A DNA stretch of 22,133 bases from Patescibacteria group bacterium (GTDB taxonomy: Bacteria; Patescibacteriota; Microgenomatia; UBA1400; MFAQ01), in assembly GCA_018819325.1 (NCBI GenBank), contig JAHJQJ010000033.1, positions 1 through 22,133 of the forward strand. Reading direction: 5' to 3'. The notes beneath the pieces are model-generated. The model made no database searches, had not been told where the DNA came from, and worked only from the letters and a program-made list of their open reading frames with translations. This document shows positions 1-7,524 of the stretch, piece by piece; within the stretch, counting starts at the first letter, position 1; each line of letters opens with the position of its first letter. The position numbers were made by a program, and so were the translations under genes.

Positions 1-126
1 AAGATTCTCAAGTCTGTCAAGGATGCCAAAATGAAAAACACCCTTACTAATGAAGTTTGGGTTATGAGAACCGATCCTTCTAAAGATGTGGATAACTTAC
101 TGAAAAAACTAAATTTGTCGTACTAA
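1..126 (+). CDS. C-terminal tail of an unidentified protein (5' end outside window)
   Basis: Frame 1 is open from the window edge to a TAA at 124-126, giving 41 residues that end in a Lys/Leu/Asp-rich stretch (DVDNLLKKLNLSY). The composition is protein-like and no other frame here is as convincing. There is too little to assign a family. The gene converges on the decayed ABC transporter gene, whose stop is only about 10 nt away, so its 3' end lies next to a probable rearrangement breakpoint. The reading is uncertain because only the tail is visible. Confidence 0.5.
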   Translation, partial: KILKSVKDAKMKNTLTNEVWVMRTDPSKDVDNLLKKLNLSY

Positions 127-136
127 TTTGAGCAAG

Positions 137-1442
137 TCAGGAGGCATCGAATAAGTAGCTGTCTTGGCTAACTAGGCCAATGTTTTGGCGTAAAAATTTT
201 AAAGGCATGTCCCTTAAGTCAAGACCGTCTATTTTTATGTGACCTTGATCTGGATCAAAAAACCTAACCATTAAGTGAGCAACCGTGGTTTTACCCACCC
301 CAGACTTGCCAACTAAAGCCAGGGTTTGACCGGACGGTACATTAAAACTTATGTTTTCAAACACTTTCTGACCAGATTTGTCTGGATACTTAAACCAGAC
401 CTTGTCAAAAGAGACCTTGCCTTTTATTTTATCTGGAGTTATGGGTAAATCTATGTTTTTAATATCTATTTTTTGGTCTAGTATTTTTAGGTAGTCTTTT
501 ACTCCAATTTTGGCAAATTTCATTTCCCAGAACACCCAAGACAAATTCCAAAGTGGCTCTCTGATCATTTGGATATACTGAACCATTAAGATTACAGTAC
601 CGATAGTAAAGTGACCAGTTAAGCCTAAGTAGAACGAGTAAGCAACTATGGCTGTGGTCCAAACTTCTATTAACATGTCTGCTGCATTACTCTTGTTATG
701 GATCTTTTCCATGTTGGTTCGCAGACCAATGAGTTTTTTTACCGTTTTGTAGAACTTATTTAGTTCCATTTTTTCGGCAGTGAAGGCCTTAACTAAACGG
801 ATGTTGGTTAGAACTTCCCAGAAGTGACTGTATTCTTTATCCCAGGTTTTTTGACTTTTCTTTTCTACTTTTTCCAGTTCCTTGAAATAGAGTCGACGGA
901 TCATGAAGAAGGGGACAAACATGCTAATAGAGGCGATGCCAATGGGCAAATTGATTGAGGAAACAATGATGATAGAGATGATTGCGGTAACTACGTTTGG
1001 TAAAAAGTGCATACCAACGTTAGTAATAATGCTGGTAATGTTGCTGGTACCACGAGAAAGCTTGTTCATGGTCTTGCCCGATTGGTTTTGGTTGTAGAAA
1101 CCAATCGAAAGATTGAGTAGGTGTTTATAGGCAACTTCTCTTAGGTGATTGTAAGAGTTTGGTTTTTAATAGGTTGCTTGAGTACCAAGAAAGCCGATTG
1201 AGAATGGTACCAGAGATCCTTAATATTAAGGTTAGAATTATAAGAGAGATGAAGGTGGGGTGTTCAAAAAAAAGAAAGTTGGTTTTTCCTTCAGTAATTA
1301 AATCGGTAAGAGAACGAATAATTAGTGGATATATCTGGTTGATGCCAGACATTAACAAGATAATTAGGGAAATACCAATTAGCTTACCCCAAAAGGGCTT
1401 GGCTAATAATATGATTCTTTTGGTGTTAGATGTTTTATTCAC
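137..1442 (-). pseudogene. ABC exporter (fused permease-ATPase), frameshifted and truncated
   Basis: Reads downward from an ATG at 1440-1442. The first 318 nt encode an N-terminal part with two membrane segments typical of ABC_membrane exporters. The frame is then lost: the upper frame stops at 1125-1127, while the rest of the protein continues in a different frame that is open from about 1165 down to a TGA at 137-139. The two products join naturally around 1150-1165, which indicates one ancestral gene with a frameshift. The lower part has the remaining transmembrane region and the start of the nucleotide-binding domain: Walker A (GKSGVGKT, about residues 258-265 of that part) and the Q-loop (LVSQDSYLF). 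It ends right after LFDAS. The ABC signature, Walker B and His switch are missing, and I found no remnant of them below 137. It cannot hydrolyse ATP as a normal transporter. A sequencing error could explain the frameshift but not the truncation. Confidence 0.85.
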
Positions 1443-1471
1443 TAAGCTACATTAAACCATAACCGCATACA

Positions 1472-1530
1472 GTCATTCCCGCGCAGGCGGGAATCTATAT
1501 AAATGGATCCCTGATCAGGTCCGGGATGAC
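1472..1530. repeat. REP-like double hairpin, intergenic
   Basis: Composite palindromic repeat between the ABC remnant and the glycosyltransferase operon. The first hairpin (1475-1494) pairs ATTCCCGC with GCGGGAAT around a 4-nt loop. The second (about 1507-1527) pairs ATCCC with GGGAT. The outer ends GTCATTCC and GGGATGAC are complementary in style. Positions 1472-1500 are the exact reverse complement of 15205-15233, and 1505-1530 closely match 19716-19741, so both halves recur singly elsewhere in the window. Confidence 0.85.
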
Positions 1531-1541
1531 GGGGGAGATTT

Positions 1542-1550
1542 TGGTATGAT
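1542..1550 (+). promoter_or_regulatory. Extended -10 promoter of the glycan operon
   Basis: TGGTATGAT reads as an extended -10 (TGN followed by TATGAT). Transcription would begin about 7 nt downstream, at the ATG at 1557, giving a leaderless message. No -35 is recognisable because the REP-like hairpin occupies that region. The same TGGTATNAT form occurs before the peptidase gene (12049-12057). Confidence 0.45.
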
Positions 1551-1556
1551 TAGGTT

Positions 1557-2873
1557 ATGAATTTGCTGACGGAAAGTTTGTGGGGGGATGAAGGGTTTTC
1601 GGCTTTGGCGGTGCAGAAGCCGTTTATAGAAATGCTTGGGGTAGTGATGCGGGATACGGCTCCGCCGTTGTTTTATGCAGTAGGATACGCTTGGGGAAGG
1701 GTGTTTGGTTTTAGTGAGGTGTCACTTAGAAGTTTATCGTTAATATTAATGTTGGGGGTAGGAATCTTGGCTGGAAAAACTATTTATGAGGTTGGGAGGA
1801 ATAAACTGGTGGCTGTTTTGGGAGGGTTGCTGGCTTTTTTAAGCCCATTTTTAATCCCGTTTGCCTTTGAATGGAGAATGTATGCTTTGCTGGCATTTAC
1901 GATTACTGGTTCTGTTTACTTTTTCGTGGCGAGGAAATGGACTGGCTATGTGATATTTACCATAATGGCTCTTTATACCCACCACTTGGCTTTGTTTACC
2001 TTGGCAGGGCAAGGATTGTGGTTTTTGCTAAGCGACTTTGAATGGAAAAAACCAAAAAAATGGATGAGGCAGTTAAAACCTTTTTGGCTAATAATCCTTT
2101 GTTACTTGCCCTGGGTTTATCCTATGTATTTGCAGACCACCAGAGTACAAGGTGGTGGTTTTTGGCTAGCGGCACCTAGTCTTAAAGAGGTTTTAGATTT
2201 AATGTGGAGATTTATTACTGGAGGAGTAGTTGAGGAAAAAAGATTATGGGTAAGGGCAGGAGTGTTACTGTTGTTAATAGGCAAAGACTGGAAAAGGGTG
2301 GGTAAAAAGTGGGTAGAACTACTGGTAATATATGTTTTTCCGGTAGTATTGTCAGCAATAGTGTCTTACTTGGTGACGCCGATTTTCTATGACAGATATT
2401 TGTTGTCTGTAGTGGCTGGATTAGTGGTGTTGATTGTGGTGGGAGCTAGGGATAAGTTTAAGTGGATATTGTTAGCAATGGTGGTATTTTATGGGCTAAC
2501 AAGTTTTGGGGTTTTTATGAATCCTAAAAAAAGACCTTTTAGGCAAATGGCCGAGTATATTAAACAAGAGATTGGAGAGGATGATGTGTTAATTAACTAT
2601 AATGGTGCGGCTCATCATTTGTGGGAAAGTAAATATTATGGAGTGCTGGCGCCGATTTATACACCTAGTGGTCCGCTACCATTATATGTGGGAACAGCAC
2701 AGATGACCGAAGAGGATACGGTTGAAAGCATTGGCTATGTTAAAGGTAAGCTGGGAGTAATTGCCAGTGAGCCAATAGAAAATGTTGAGATAGAAGGATT
2801 TGAGTTAACGGAAAAAAAAGATTTCGATGGATTAACATTTAGCTGGTGGATTAGAAATGTGGCAAAGAATTAA
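1557..2873 (+). CDS. GT39-type membrane glycosyltransferase, N-terminally short
   Basis: A 438-residue polytopic membrane protein of the ArnT/protein-mannosyltransferase superfamily (GT-C fold), which moves a sugar from a polyprenyl-phosphate carrier to an acceptor on the outer face of the membrane. The hallmark segment is at the very N-terminus: SLWGDEGFSALAVQKPF at residues 7-23, with the Asp-Glu pair at 11-12 expected to be catalytic. MRDTAPPLFYAVG follows, then about nine hydrophobic helices and a soluble C-terminal domain. Relatives normally have one transmembrane helix before the SLW-DE motif. Here an in-frame TAG at 1551-1553 prevents any upstream start, and the sequence above is a REP-like hairpin, so the first helix is missing. 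First gene of a packed operon; its end overlaps the next gene by 17 nt. Family call is firm; substrate unknown. Confidence 0.85.
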   Translation: MNLLTESLWGDEGFSALAVQKPFIEMLGVVMRDTAPPLFYAVGYAWGRVFGFSEVSLRSLSLILMLGVGILAGKTIYEVGRNKLVAVLGGLLAFLSPFLIPFAFEWRMYALLAFTITGSVYFFVARKWTGYVIFTIMALYTHHLALFTLAGQGLWFLLSDFEWKKPKKWMRQLKPFWLIILCYLPWVYPMYLQTTRVQGGGFWLAAPSLKEVLDLMWRFITGGVVEEKRLWVRAGVLLLLIGKDWKRVGKKWVELLVIYVFPVVLSAIVSYLVTPIFYDRYLLSVVAGLVVLIVVGARDKFKWILLAMVVFYGLTSFGVFMNPKKRPFRQMAEYIKQEIGEDDVLINYNGAAHHLWESKYYGVLAPIYTPSGPLPLYVGTAQMTEEDTVESIGYVKGKLGVIASEPIENVEIEGFELTEKKDFDGLTFSWWIRNVAKN

Positions 2874-4326
2874 AAAATTTATAGAAAAAAACGAGGTATT
2901 GATTTTAATCTTATTGGTGGTGGTGGTAATGAGAATACCTGGTTTATTTGAACCCAATCGATACGCCGATGAAGATATATATTTGGCATTGGGACAGGGC
3001 TTAAGGAAGGGGTTGGTATTTTATAGAGATATTCATGATAACAAGCCACCTCTTTTGTATTTAACAGCTGCGTTAGCTGGTAATGTAATGTGGTTTAGGT
3101 TTATATTGATGGCTTGGAACTTAGTTAATGTAGTTTTAATTTGGAAGTTGGCAGAAAAATTAATTAAGAGTAAGTTGGGAGTGGTATTGGTAACGGTTCT
3201 TTTTGCTGTGTTGTCTTCGATTCCTTTAATCGAAGGAAACATTGCAAATGGTGAAGTGTTTATGATTATGCCGACTGTGGCCGGAGTATTACTATTACTG
3301 CAGTTAGTAAAAAAGAAAAGCTATTGGAAGGGATATTTCTGGGTAGGAATATTGTTTTCTGTTTCATTTTTATTTAAAGTACCGGCTTTGTTTGAGTTAT
3401 TGACGGTGATGTTTTGGCTATTTGTGTATAGGAGGAAGGTGTTTAATAAAAGAGTGTGGTTGGTGGTAATTGGTTTTTTGATTCCAGTGTTGTTATCAAT
3501 TGGTTATTATTGGGCAATGGGGGCGGGTGAGGCATATGTAAGATCGGCTTTGGGACAGAACATGGGTTATTTATCATCCTGGGAGGGTGAGAGTAAGCCG
3601 TTCTATGAATCGGGATTGTTTATTAGAGGAATTATCGTAATAATTTCTGTTGGGGTAATTTGGCTATTAAGGCAGAGGTTGGGAGTTGGCTTTGGTCTAG
3701 TAGCTTTGTGGTTTGTTGGGGCTTTATTTGGAGCTATGTTGTCTGGTAGGCCTTATCCACATTACTTAATTGAAATTGTGCCAGCTGGGGTTTTGTTGTT
3801 GGGTATGATGATATTTGAAGGAAAGAAAAGAGACTGGGTTAAATTAATTGTGGGTATTGGTTTATTAGCCTTAACCTTATGGTCTGTAATAGCTTACAAG
3901 TTTTGGTATTACAAAAGTTTACCGTATTATGAGAATTTTATTAGTTATGCTATGGGGAAAAAGGGCGAAGAGGAATATCGACGGTTCTTTGGAGACGGAG
4001 TTATTAGAAACTACCAAGTGGCTGAGTATATCTTAGAAATGACAGATCTAGATGAAAAAATCTTTGTATGGGGAACGGAACCAGCTATTTATGTGTTAAG
4101 TAATAGATTACCAGTGGGTAAATATACCGTGGCTTATCATATTTTAGATTTTAACGCTAGTGAAGAAACGATTGACGCATTACTGAGAGAGAAACCACGG
4201 ATAATTATAAAAATGGCAAATGAGAAAAGTGTGTTTGATCAATTAAACGGAATACTGGTAAGTAACTATGCTTTGGTAAAAGTGATTGACGAAGCTAATA
4301 TTTATTTAAGATATGTCGATAGATAG
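2857..4326 (+). CDS. GT39-type membrane glycosyltransferase
   Basis: A 489-residue polytopic protein of the same GT-C superfamily as the preceding gene but of a different subgroup. It begins with a cytoplasmic tail and a first helix (about residues 13-25). The acidic motif RYADEDIY (residues 35-42) follows, and then YRDIHDNKPPLLY, the typical first-loop signature of dolichyl-phosphate-mannose-type transferases. Roughly ten further hydrophobic helices follow, and about 130 C-terminal residues form a soluble region including WGTEPAIYVLSNR. It is complete, unlike its neighbour, because the helix before the acidic motif is present. The start lies 17 nt inside the previous gene and its end overlaps the next gene by 14 nt, so translational coupling is likely. 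Donor is presumably a polyprenyl-phosphate sugar; acceptor unknown. Confidence 0.87.
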   Translation: MWQRIKKFIEKNEVLILILLVVVVMRIPGLFEPNRYADEDIYLALGQGLRKGLVFYRDIHDNKPPLLYLTAALAGNVMWFRFILMAWNLVNVVLIWKLAEKLIKSKLGVVLVTVLFAVLSSIPLIEGNIANGEVFMIMPTVAGVLLLLQLVKKKSYWKGYFWVGILFSVSFLFKVPALFELLTVMFWLFVYRRKVFNKRVWLVVIGFLIPVLLSIGYYWAMGAGEAYVRSALGQNMGYLSSWEGESKPFYESGLFIRGIIVIISVGVIWLLRQRLGVGFGLVALWFVGALFGAMLSGRPYPHYLIEIVPAGVLLLGMMIFEGKKRDWVKLIVGIGLLALTLWSVIAYKFWYYKSLPYYENFISYAMGKKGEEEYRRFFGDGVIRNYQVAEYILEMTDLDEKIFVWGTEPAIYVLSNRLPVGKYTVAYHILDFNASEETIDALLREKPRIIIKMANEKSVFDQLNGILVSNYALVKVIDEANIYLRYVDR

Positions 4327-4657
4327 AGAAAAACAAAACAGTTGGCAGGGATGGATTGTGGCTGGAGGGAATTTGGTGTTTTTGGCTTTGGGAGTTTTTA
4401 TTTGGCTTTTTAAAAAGTTGCCGCCAGAAATGCCCTGGTTGTATTCTCTGCCTTGGGGTGAACAACAACTGGTTGGCAAGGTTTGGTTTGGGGCGGGACT
4501 GGGTGGGGTGTTGATAGTTTTGGGTGTGTGCGGATGGTTCTCTAAGATACTATCTAAAGAAGATGTTAGGGCAGGTGTGTTACTTTCTAGAGGAGGATTT
4601 ATGTTGGTTGTTATTTATTTACTTAGTTTTTTTCAGGTTTTACGACTAATGATTTGA
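4313..4657 (+). CDS. Small membrane protein, three predicted helices, unknown function
   Basis: A 114-residue protein with hydrophobic segments near residues 14-33, 58-77 and 91-112, joined by a Pro/Trp-rich loop (KLPPEMPWLYSLPWG) and a short charged loop. I do not recognise a named family. It overlaps the upstream glycosyltransferase by 14 nt and ends 3 nt before the WecA/TagO-like gene, so it belongs to the glycan operon and may be an accessory subunit or a small carrier in lipid-linked sugar assembly. That role rests only on position. The TGA stop shows TGA terminates translation in this organism. Confidence 0.75.
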   Translation: MSIDREKQNSWQGWIVAGGNLVFLALGVFIWLFKKLPPEMPWLYSLPWGEQQLVGKVWFGAGLGGVLIVLGVCGWFSKILSKEDVRAGVLLSRGGFMLVVIYLLSFFQVLRLMI

Positions 4658-4660
4658 AAC

Positions 4661-5752
4661 ATGAAATCTATTGAAACCTTAACTTTGTCTGCTTTTTTGA
4701 TTTCACTAACTTTGAGTTTGATGATTATTCCTTTGACTATTTGGGTGTTTAAAAAAATGGATTGGGTAGTTGACCCCAAAAAAAATAAACACCCGGCCCA
4801 TGTGCACAAAGTACCAGTACCTAAAGGTGGTGGAATTGCGGTGTTTATTGCTGTGGTGGTGGCGGTGCTATGTTTGATTCAACCAGATAAACACATAATA
4901 GCCATTTTATTGGCTATGTTTGTAACCTTGGTTGTTGGTGTTTGGGACGATATCAAAGGAAGTAGTCCGTACTGGAGAATTATCTTAAATATCTTGCCGG
5001 CGGTGATTATTGTGGCCTCTGGTATTGGTATTGCTTATATATCAAATCCGTTGGGGGGAATAATTGACCTGTCTTGGCCTAGGTACTCGTTTACATTGTT
5101 AGGAAAGATGAGAGAGATTTGGCTTTTTCCTGACCTAATTGCACTTCTTTGGATTCCGTTTTTGATGAATGCTATAAACTGGTCATCTGGGGTGGATGGG
5201 CAAGTTAGTGGGGTGGTGGCGGTGGCGGCCATTACGGTGGGGCTTATTTCTTTAAACTATAGCGCAGATATTGCTCAGTGGCCGGTGGTAATTTTAGCTT
5301 TTGCTTTGGCGGGTGCTTTTGTAGGGTTGGCGTTTTTTAGTTTTTTCCCTCAAAAAATAATGCCTGGTTACTCGGCAACCAGCTTGGCTGGTCTATTGTT
5401 GGGTGTTTTGTCAATTTTGTCTACGGCTAAAATTGGTACTTTGATAGTGGTTTTAGGGGTACCAACGATTGATGCTGTTTACGTAATTGGAAGAAGATTG
5501 TTGTCTGGCAAGTCTCCCGTTTGGGGAGACAGAGGACATTTACACCACAGATTAATGAAGATGGGCTGGGGAAAAAGACGGATAGCAATATTTTATTGGC
5601 TTACTGCTCTGGCCCTTGGTACGGTAGCTTTACAGGTAGATGCTAGAAAGAAGTTTATAATCATGTTAGGATTAGGTGGATTAATGATCGTGTTTATGTT
5701 ATGGAGATATTTATTGCTTTACTCAAAACAACCAGGCCGCGTCAGTGGCTGA
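4661..5752 (+). CDS. WecA/TagO/MraY-family polyprenyl-phosphate sugar-1-phosphate transferase
   Basis: A 363-residue, about ten-helix member of glycosyltransferase family 4, which transfers a sugar-1-phosphate from a UDP-sugar to undecaprenyl phosphate, the first membrane step of cell-surface glycan synthesis. Motifs in order: VPVPKGGGIA (51-60), the Mg-binding Asp pair in VGVWDDIKG (92-100, D96-D97), MNAINWSSGVDGQ (169-181, with the conserved Asn and Asp), and the sugar-binding loop GDRGHLHHRL (289-298). The HIHH-type loop favours the WecA/TagO branch (UDP-GlcNAc-like substrate) over MraY. Length is normal. It starts 3 nt after the small membrane gene, and its last 52 nt overlap the next gene in another frame. 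The exact sugar cannot be read from sequence. Confidence 0.9.
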   Translation: MKSIETLTLSAFLISLTLSLMIIPLTIWVFKKMDWVVDPKKNKHPAHVHKVPVPKGGGIAVFIAVVVAVLCLIQPDKHIIAILLAMFVTLVVGVWDDIKGSSPYWRIILNILPAVIIVASGIGIAYISNPLGGIIDLSWPRYSFTLLGKMREIWLFPDLIALLWIPFLMNAINWSSGVDGQVSGVVAVAAITVGLISLNYSADIAQWPVVILAFALAGAFVGLAFFSFFPQKIMPGYSATSLAGLLLGVLSILSTAKIGTLIVVLGVPTIDAVYVIGRRLLSGKSPVWGDRGHLHHRLMKMGWGKRRIAIFYWLTALALGTVALQVDARKKFIIMLGLGGLMIVFMLWRYLLLYSKQPGRVSG

Positions 5753-6633
5753 AAAATTTTGCCTTAATGGCGGCGTTGGTTTTTTCTGGGCTTTTATTTG
5801 TTCCAGGTATGTTTTGGCAAACGGTTTGGGCAGTGATAGCTTTTACTATGTTGTCTAGCGGTGTTTATATCTTTAATGATTTGGTCGATGTTAAAGCGGA
5901 TAGACTACACCCGTTTAAAAGAAAAAGGCCGATTGCTGCTGGAGACCTACCTATACCCGTAGCTGTAATAGCCAGTCTTGGTTTAATGGTGACGTCGCTG
6001 TTGTTGATGCAAACCCTGAGCTATTTCTTATTTTTAACGGGATTGACTTACCTGGTTATGCAAATAGCTTATACCGGCTATCTTAAACGGATTCCTATTG
6101 TTGACGTTTTAATAGTGGCCTCTGGCTACGTGTTGCGGGTTTATGGCGGAGCCTTTGCTATAGAAGCTCACATGGATGTTTGGTTTTTACTTACGGTTAT
6201 CTCTGCGTCTCTTTTCTTGGCGGTAGGAAAAAGAAGAGGAGAAAGAACCTTGCTTCTAGGCTCTGGGATAACGGCAAATGTAAGAACCACTTTAAAAAGA
6301 TATACCGATGAGTTGTTGAATCTATATACGGCTATGTTTGCCACGGCTACATGGCTAACTTATGCTTTGTTTACCTTTAATCAACCAAGAATAATACCAA
6401 GCGGAAGAGTGTTGACCCTAATGTCAACCTTGCCTAGAACCCTGATTTCTGAGAAGCTTTTAATGATTACGGTGCCGTTTGTGGTTTATGGGGTAATGAG
6501 ATATTTGCAACTTATTTATGAGAGAGATGAGGGGGAAAGCCCAGAAAGAATATTGTTGTCTGACAAGCCCTTAATGACTACTATTGCTATCTGGGGAGTG
6601 CTGGTAATTGGGATTTTGTACTACGTAGGATAG
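5701..6633 (+). CDS. UbiA-family prenyltransferase, decaprenyl-phosphate phosphoribosyltransferase-like
   Basis: A 310-residue polytopic protein. The N-terminal RPRQWLKN (residues 12-19) and the first Asp-rich motif NDLVDVKADRLHPFKRKRP (59-77), ending in IAAG (78-81), are typical of the UbiA branch that includes mycobacterial DPPR synthase. The second site is YLKRIPIVDVL near 128-138. This branch attaches 5-phosphoribose to polyprenyl phosphate, which would give a lipid-linked pentose donor for the GT39 enzymes upstream. UbiA relatives that prenylate quinones are the alternative, but no quinone genes are nearby. The start at 5701 puts the RP motif at the usual distance from the N-terminus, despite a 52-nt overlap with the WecA-like gene. 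The C-terminal end (LVIGILYYVG) has a diverged duplicate at 7396-7428, beyond the adjacent repeat-bounded gene, suggesting that this 3' end was exchanged. Confidence 0.87.
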   Translation: MEIFIALLKTTRPRQWLKNFALMAALVFSGLLFVPGMFWQTVWAVIAFTMLSSGVYIFNDLVDVKADRLHPFKRKRPIAAGDLPIPVAVIASLGLMVTSLLLMQTLSYFLFLTGLTYLVMQIAYTGYLKRIPIVDVLIVASGYVLRVYGGAFAIEAHMDVWFLLTVISASLFLAVGKRRGERTLLLGSGITANVRTTLKRYTDELLNLYTAMFATATWLTYALFTFNQPRIIPSGRVLTLMSTLPRTLISEKLLMITVPFVVYGVMRYLQLIYERDEGESPERILLSDKPLMTTIAIWGVLVIGILYYVG

Positions 6634-6647
6634 AAGGCTAGCCGTCG

Positions 6648-6686
6648 ACTACCAACTTAGTGACGCGATCGCGTAGGTAAGTTGGT
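6648..6686. repeat. 39-bp palindromic direct repeat, left copy
   Basis: Identical to 7362-7400. The core (6651-6686) is an imperfect palindrome. Outer arms ACCAACTTA and TAAGTTGGT are perfectly complementary, a 3-nt mismatch lies inside them, and the centre is the perfect 12-nt palindrome ACGCGATCGCGT. It can form a long hairpin or cruciform. It lies 17 nt before the start of the PaaX/Cas2-like gene, so it also forms that gene's upstream region. Confidence 0.95.
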
Positions 6687-6702
6687 GTAAAATGATGAGT
6701 AG

Positions 6703-7374
6703 ATGAGGTCGAGTATGTTATTACTTCTAGCTCTGGAGTTTGCAGAAGATTTTTTTGGCAATTATCGTGGTAGTTTAAGATGGGCAATGAATCTACACTC
6801 AGGAAGAGAAAGAAATTATAGATATGCCAAAGAGGTACTTCTAAAAAAAGAGAGAATTGACCAGGAGAAAAATAATCTGCTCTTAACAGACGTTGGAAGA
6901 AATAAATTGCTAGAACAATTTCCTTTGTTAGAATGGAGGAAAAAGAAATGGGATGGATTTTGGCGGGTAGTGATGTATGATTTCCCTGAAACCGAAAAGG
7001 GTAAAAGAGATTCGTTACGTAATTTTTTGAAGAAACTTGGTTTTGCTCAATGGCAAATTTCGGTTTGGGTTTCTCCTCATCCGGTGATTGATAAGCTTGA
7101 TAAACTTTTGATCAAACAAGGAATTAGAGATTATTGTAGTGCACACAAATCAAAAAGAGTGGTTGGAATACCTGATAATGAGTTTGCACAAAAAATTTGG
7201 CGGCTTGATGAGATTAATACTGAATATAGGAAAATAATGAAAAACTATGATGAGAAGAGAAGATCTGAATATTTGGATGAGTTAATGAAAGATCCTTTTT
7301 TACCAAAAGAGCTTTTGCCTGATGATTATTTGTGGACAAAGGTAATGAAAAAAGCATCTGAACTACCAACTTAG
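6703..7374 (+). CDS. PaaX-type protein with Cas2-like ferredoxin-fold domain
   Basis: A 223-residue protein. The N-terminal part (about 1-75) resembles a reduced winged-helix region ending in LLLTDVGRNKLLEQ. The centre (about 82-145) matches the Cas2-like domain of PaaX regulators: WDGFWRVVMYDFPE, then RDSLRNFLKKLGFAQWQISVWVSPHP. Asp93 in the MYDFP strand occupies the place of the metal-binding Asp of Cas2 nucleases. The C-terminal 70 residues are charged and helical. PaaX proteins are usually near 300 residues, so this is short. No phenylacetate genes and no CRISPR array are nearby. ATG 6703 is used, though Met5 (6715) is possible. The last three codons (Leu-Pro-Thr) and the TAG stop come from the right-hand repeat, so gene and repeat are physically interlocked. 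It could be a transcriptional repressor, an RNA/DNA nuclease or part of a mobile unit. Confidence 0.8.
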   Translation: MRSSMLLLLALEFAEDFFGNYRGSLRWAMNLHSGRERNYRYAKEVLLKKERIDQEKNNLLLTDVGRNKLLEQFPLLEWRKKKWDGFWRVVMYDFPETEKGKRDSLRNFLKKLGFAQWQISVWVSPHPVIDKLDKLLIKQGIRDYCSAHKSKRVVGIPDNEFAQKIWRLDEINTEYRKIMKNYDEKRRSEYLDELMKDPFLPKELLPDDYLWTKVMKKASELPT

Positions 7375-7400
7375 TGACGCGATCGCGTAGGTAAGTTGGT
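7362..7400. repeat. 39-bp palindromic direct repeat, right copy
   Basis: Base-for-base identical to 6648-6686 and in the same orientation. Its first 13 nt supply the final codons and stop of the PaaX/Cas2-like gene (stop at 7372-7374). Its palindrome would also form a hairpin just at the end of the transcript, although no T-run follows, so intrinsic termination is not evident. Confidence 0.95.
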
Positions 7401-7431
7401 AATTGTTGGAATTTTATACTATGTAAGACAA
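7396..7431 (+). pseudogene. Displaced remnant of the UbiA-family gene 3' end
   Basis: Read in frame from 7396 this encodes LVIVGILYYVRQ, against LVIGILYYVG at the end of the UbiA-family gene (6601-6630). The nucleotide alignment needs one 3-nt insertion (7405-7407). Of 30 aligned bases 25 match, and all five differences are transitions, four of them silent. That pattern fits a formerly coding sequence that diverged under selection rather than a chance match. The first 5 nt are shared with the end of the palindromic repeat. The remnant runs on to a TAA at 7450-7452 and has no start. Confidence 0.6.
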
Positions 7432-7439
7432 AACCCCAT

Positions 7440-7501
7440 GTCATTCTGGTAAGTGAGTTTGCGAACGCATCCAGAATCGATTCTGGACAAGCCAGAATGA
7501 C
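7440..7501. repeat. REP-like nested palindrome, intergenic
   Basis: Outer arms GTCATTCTGG (7440-7449) and CCAGAATGAC (7492-7501) are perfectly complementary. Inside lies the perfect 18-nt palindrome TCCAGAATCGATTCTGGA (about 7470-7487). The GTCATTC and GAATGAC ends match the style of the repeats at 1472 and 15205, so it belongs to the same broad class with a different core. It lies between the UbiA remnant and the 3' end of the surface protein gene on the other strand. Confidence 0.8.
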
Positions 7502-7524
7502 GGAGAAAAAACAGATTATTCAAA

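Larger units (their letters stand above)
6648..7400 (+). mobile_element. Candidate one-gene mobile unit: PaaX/Cas2-like gene between identical palindromic repeats
   Basis: A 753-bp segment bounded by two identical 39-bp direct repeats (6648-6686 and 7362-7400) with one gene inside. The repeats are GC-rich palindromes unlike the AT-rich surroundings. A degenerate second copy of the upstream gene's 3' end lies immediately outside the right repeat. This resembles integration at a gene end in which the incoming DNA restores the last codons. No recognisable transposase or recombinase is present, so the unit would be non-autonomous or would use the Cas2-like protein in a way not yet described. Mobility is inference; the repeat-gene-repeat layout is directly visible. 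Confidence 0.5.

Noticed and set aside
5701..5752. Frameshift between the WecA-like and UbiA-like genes
   Set aside because: The 52-nt overlap could suggest an error, but both proteins have complete conserved regions and plausible ends, so a genuine overlap is simpler.
6648..7400. CRISPR array or Cas locus
   Set aside because: Only two repeat copies, separated by a whole gene rather than a spacer, and no cas1 or other cas gene. The Cas2-like domain alone is also found in PaaX regulators.
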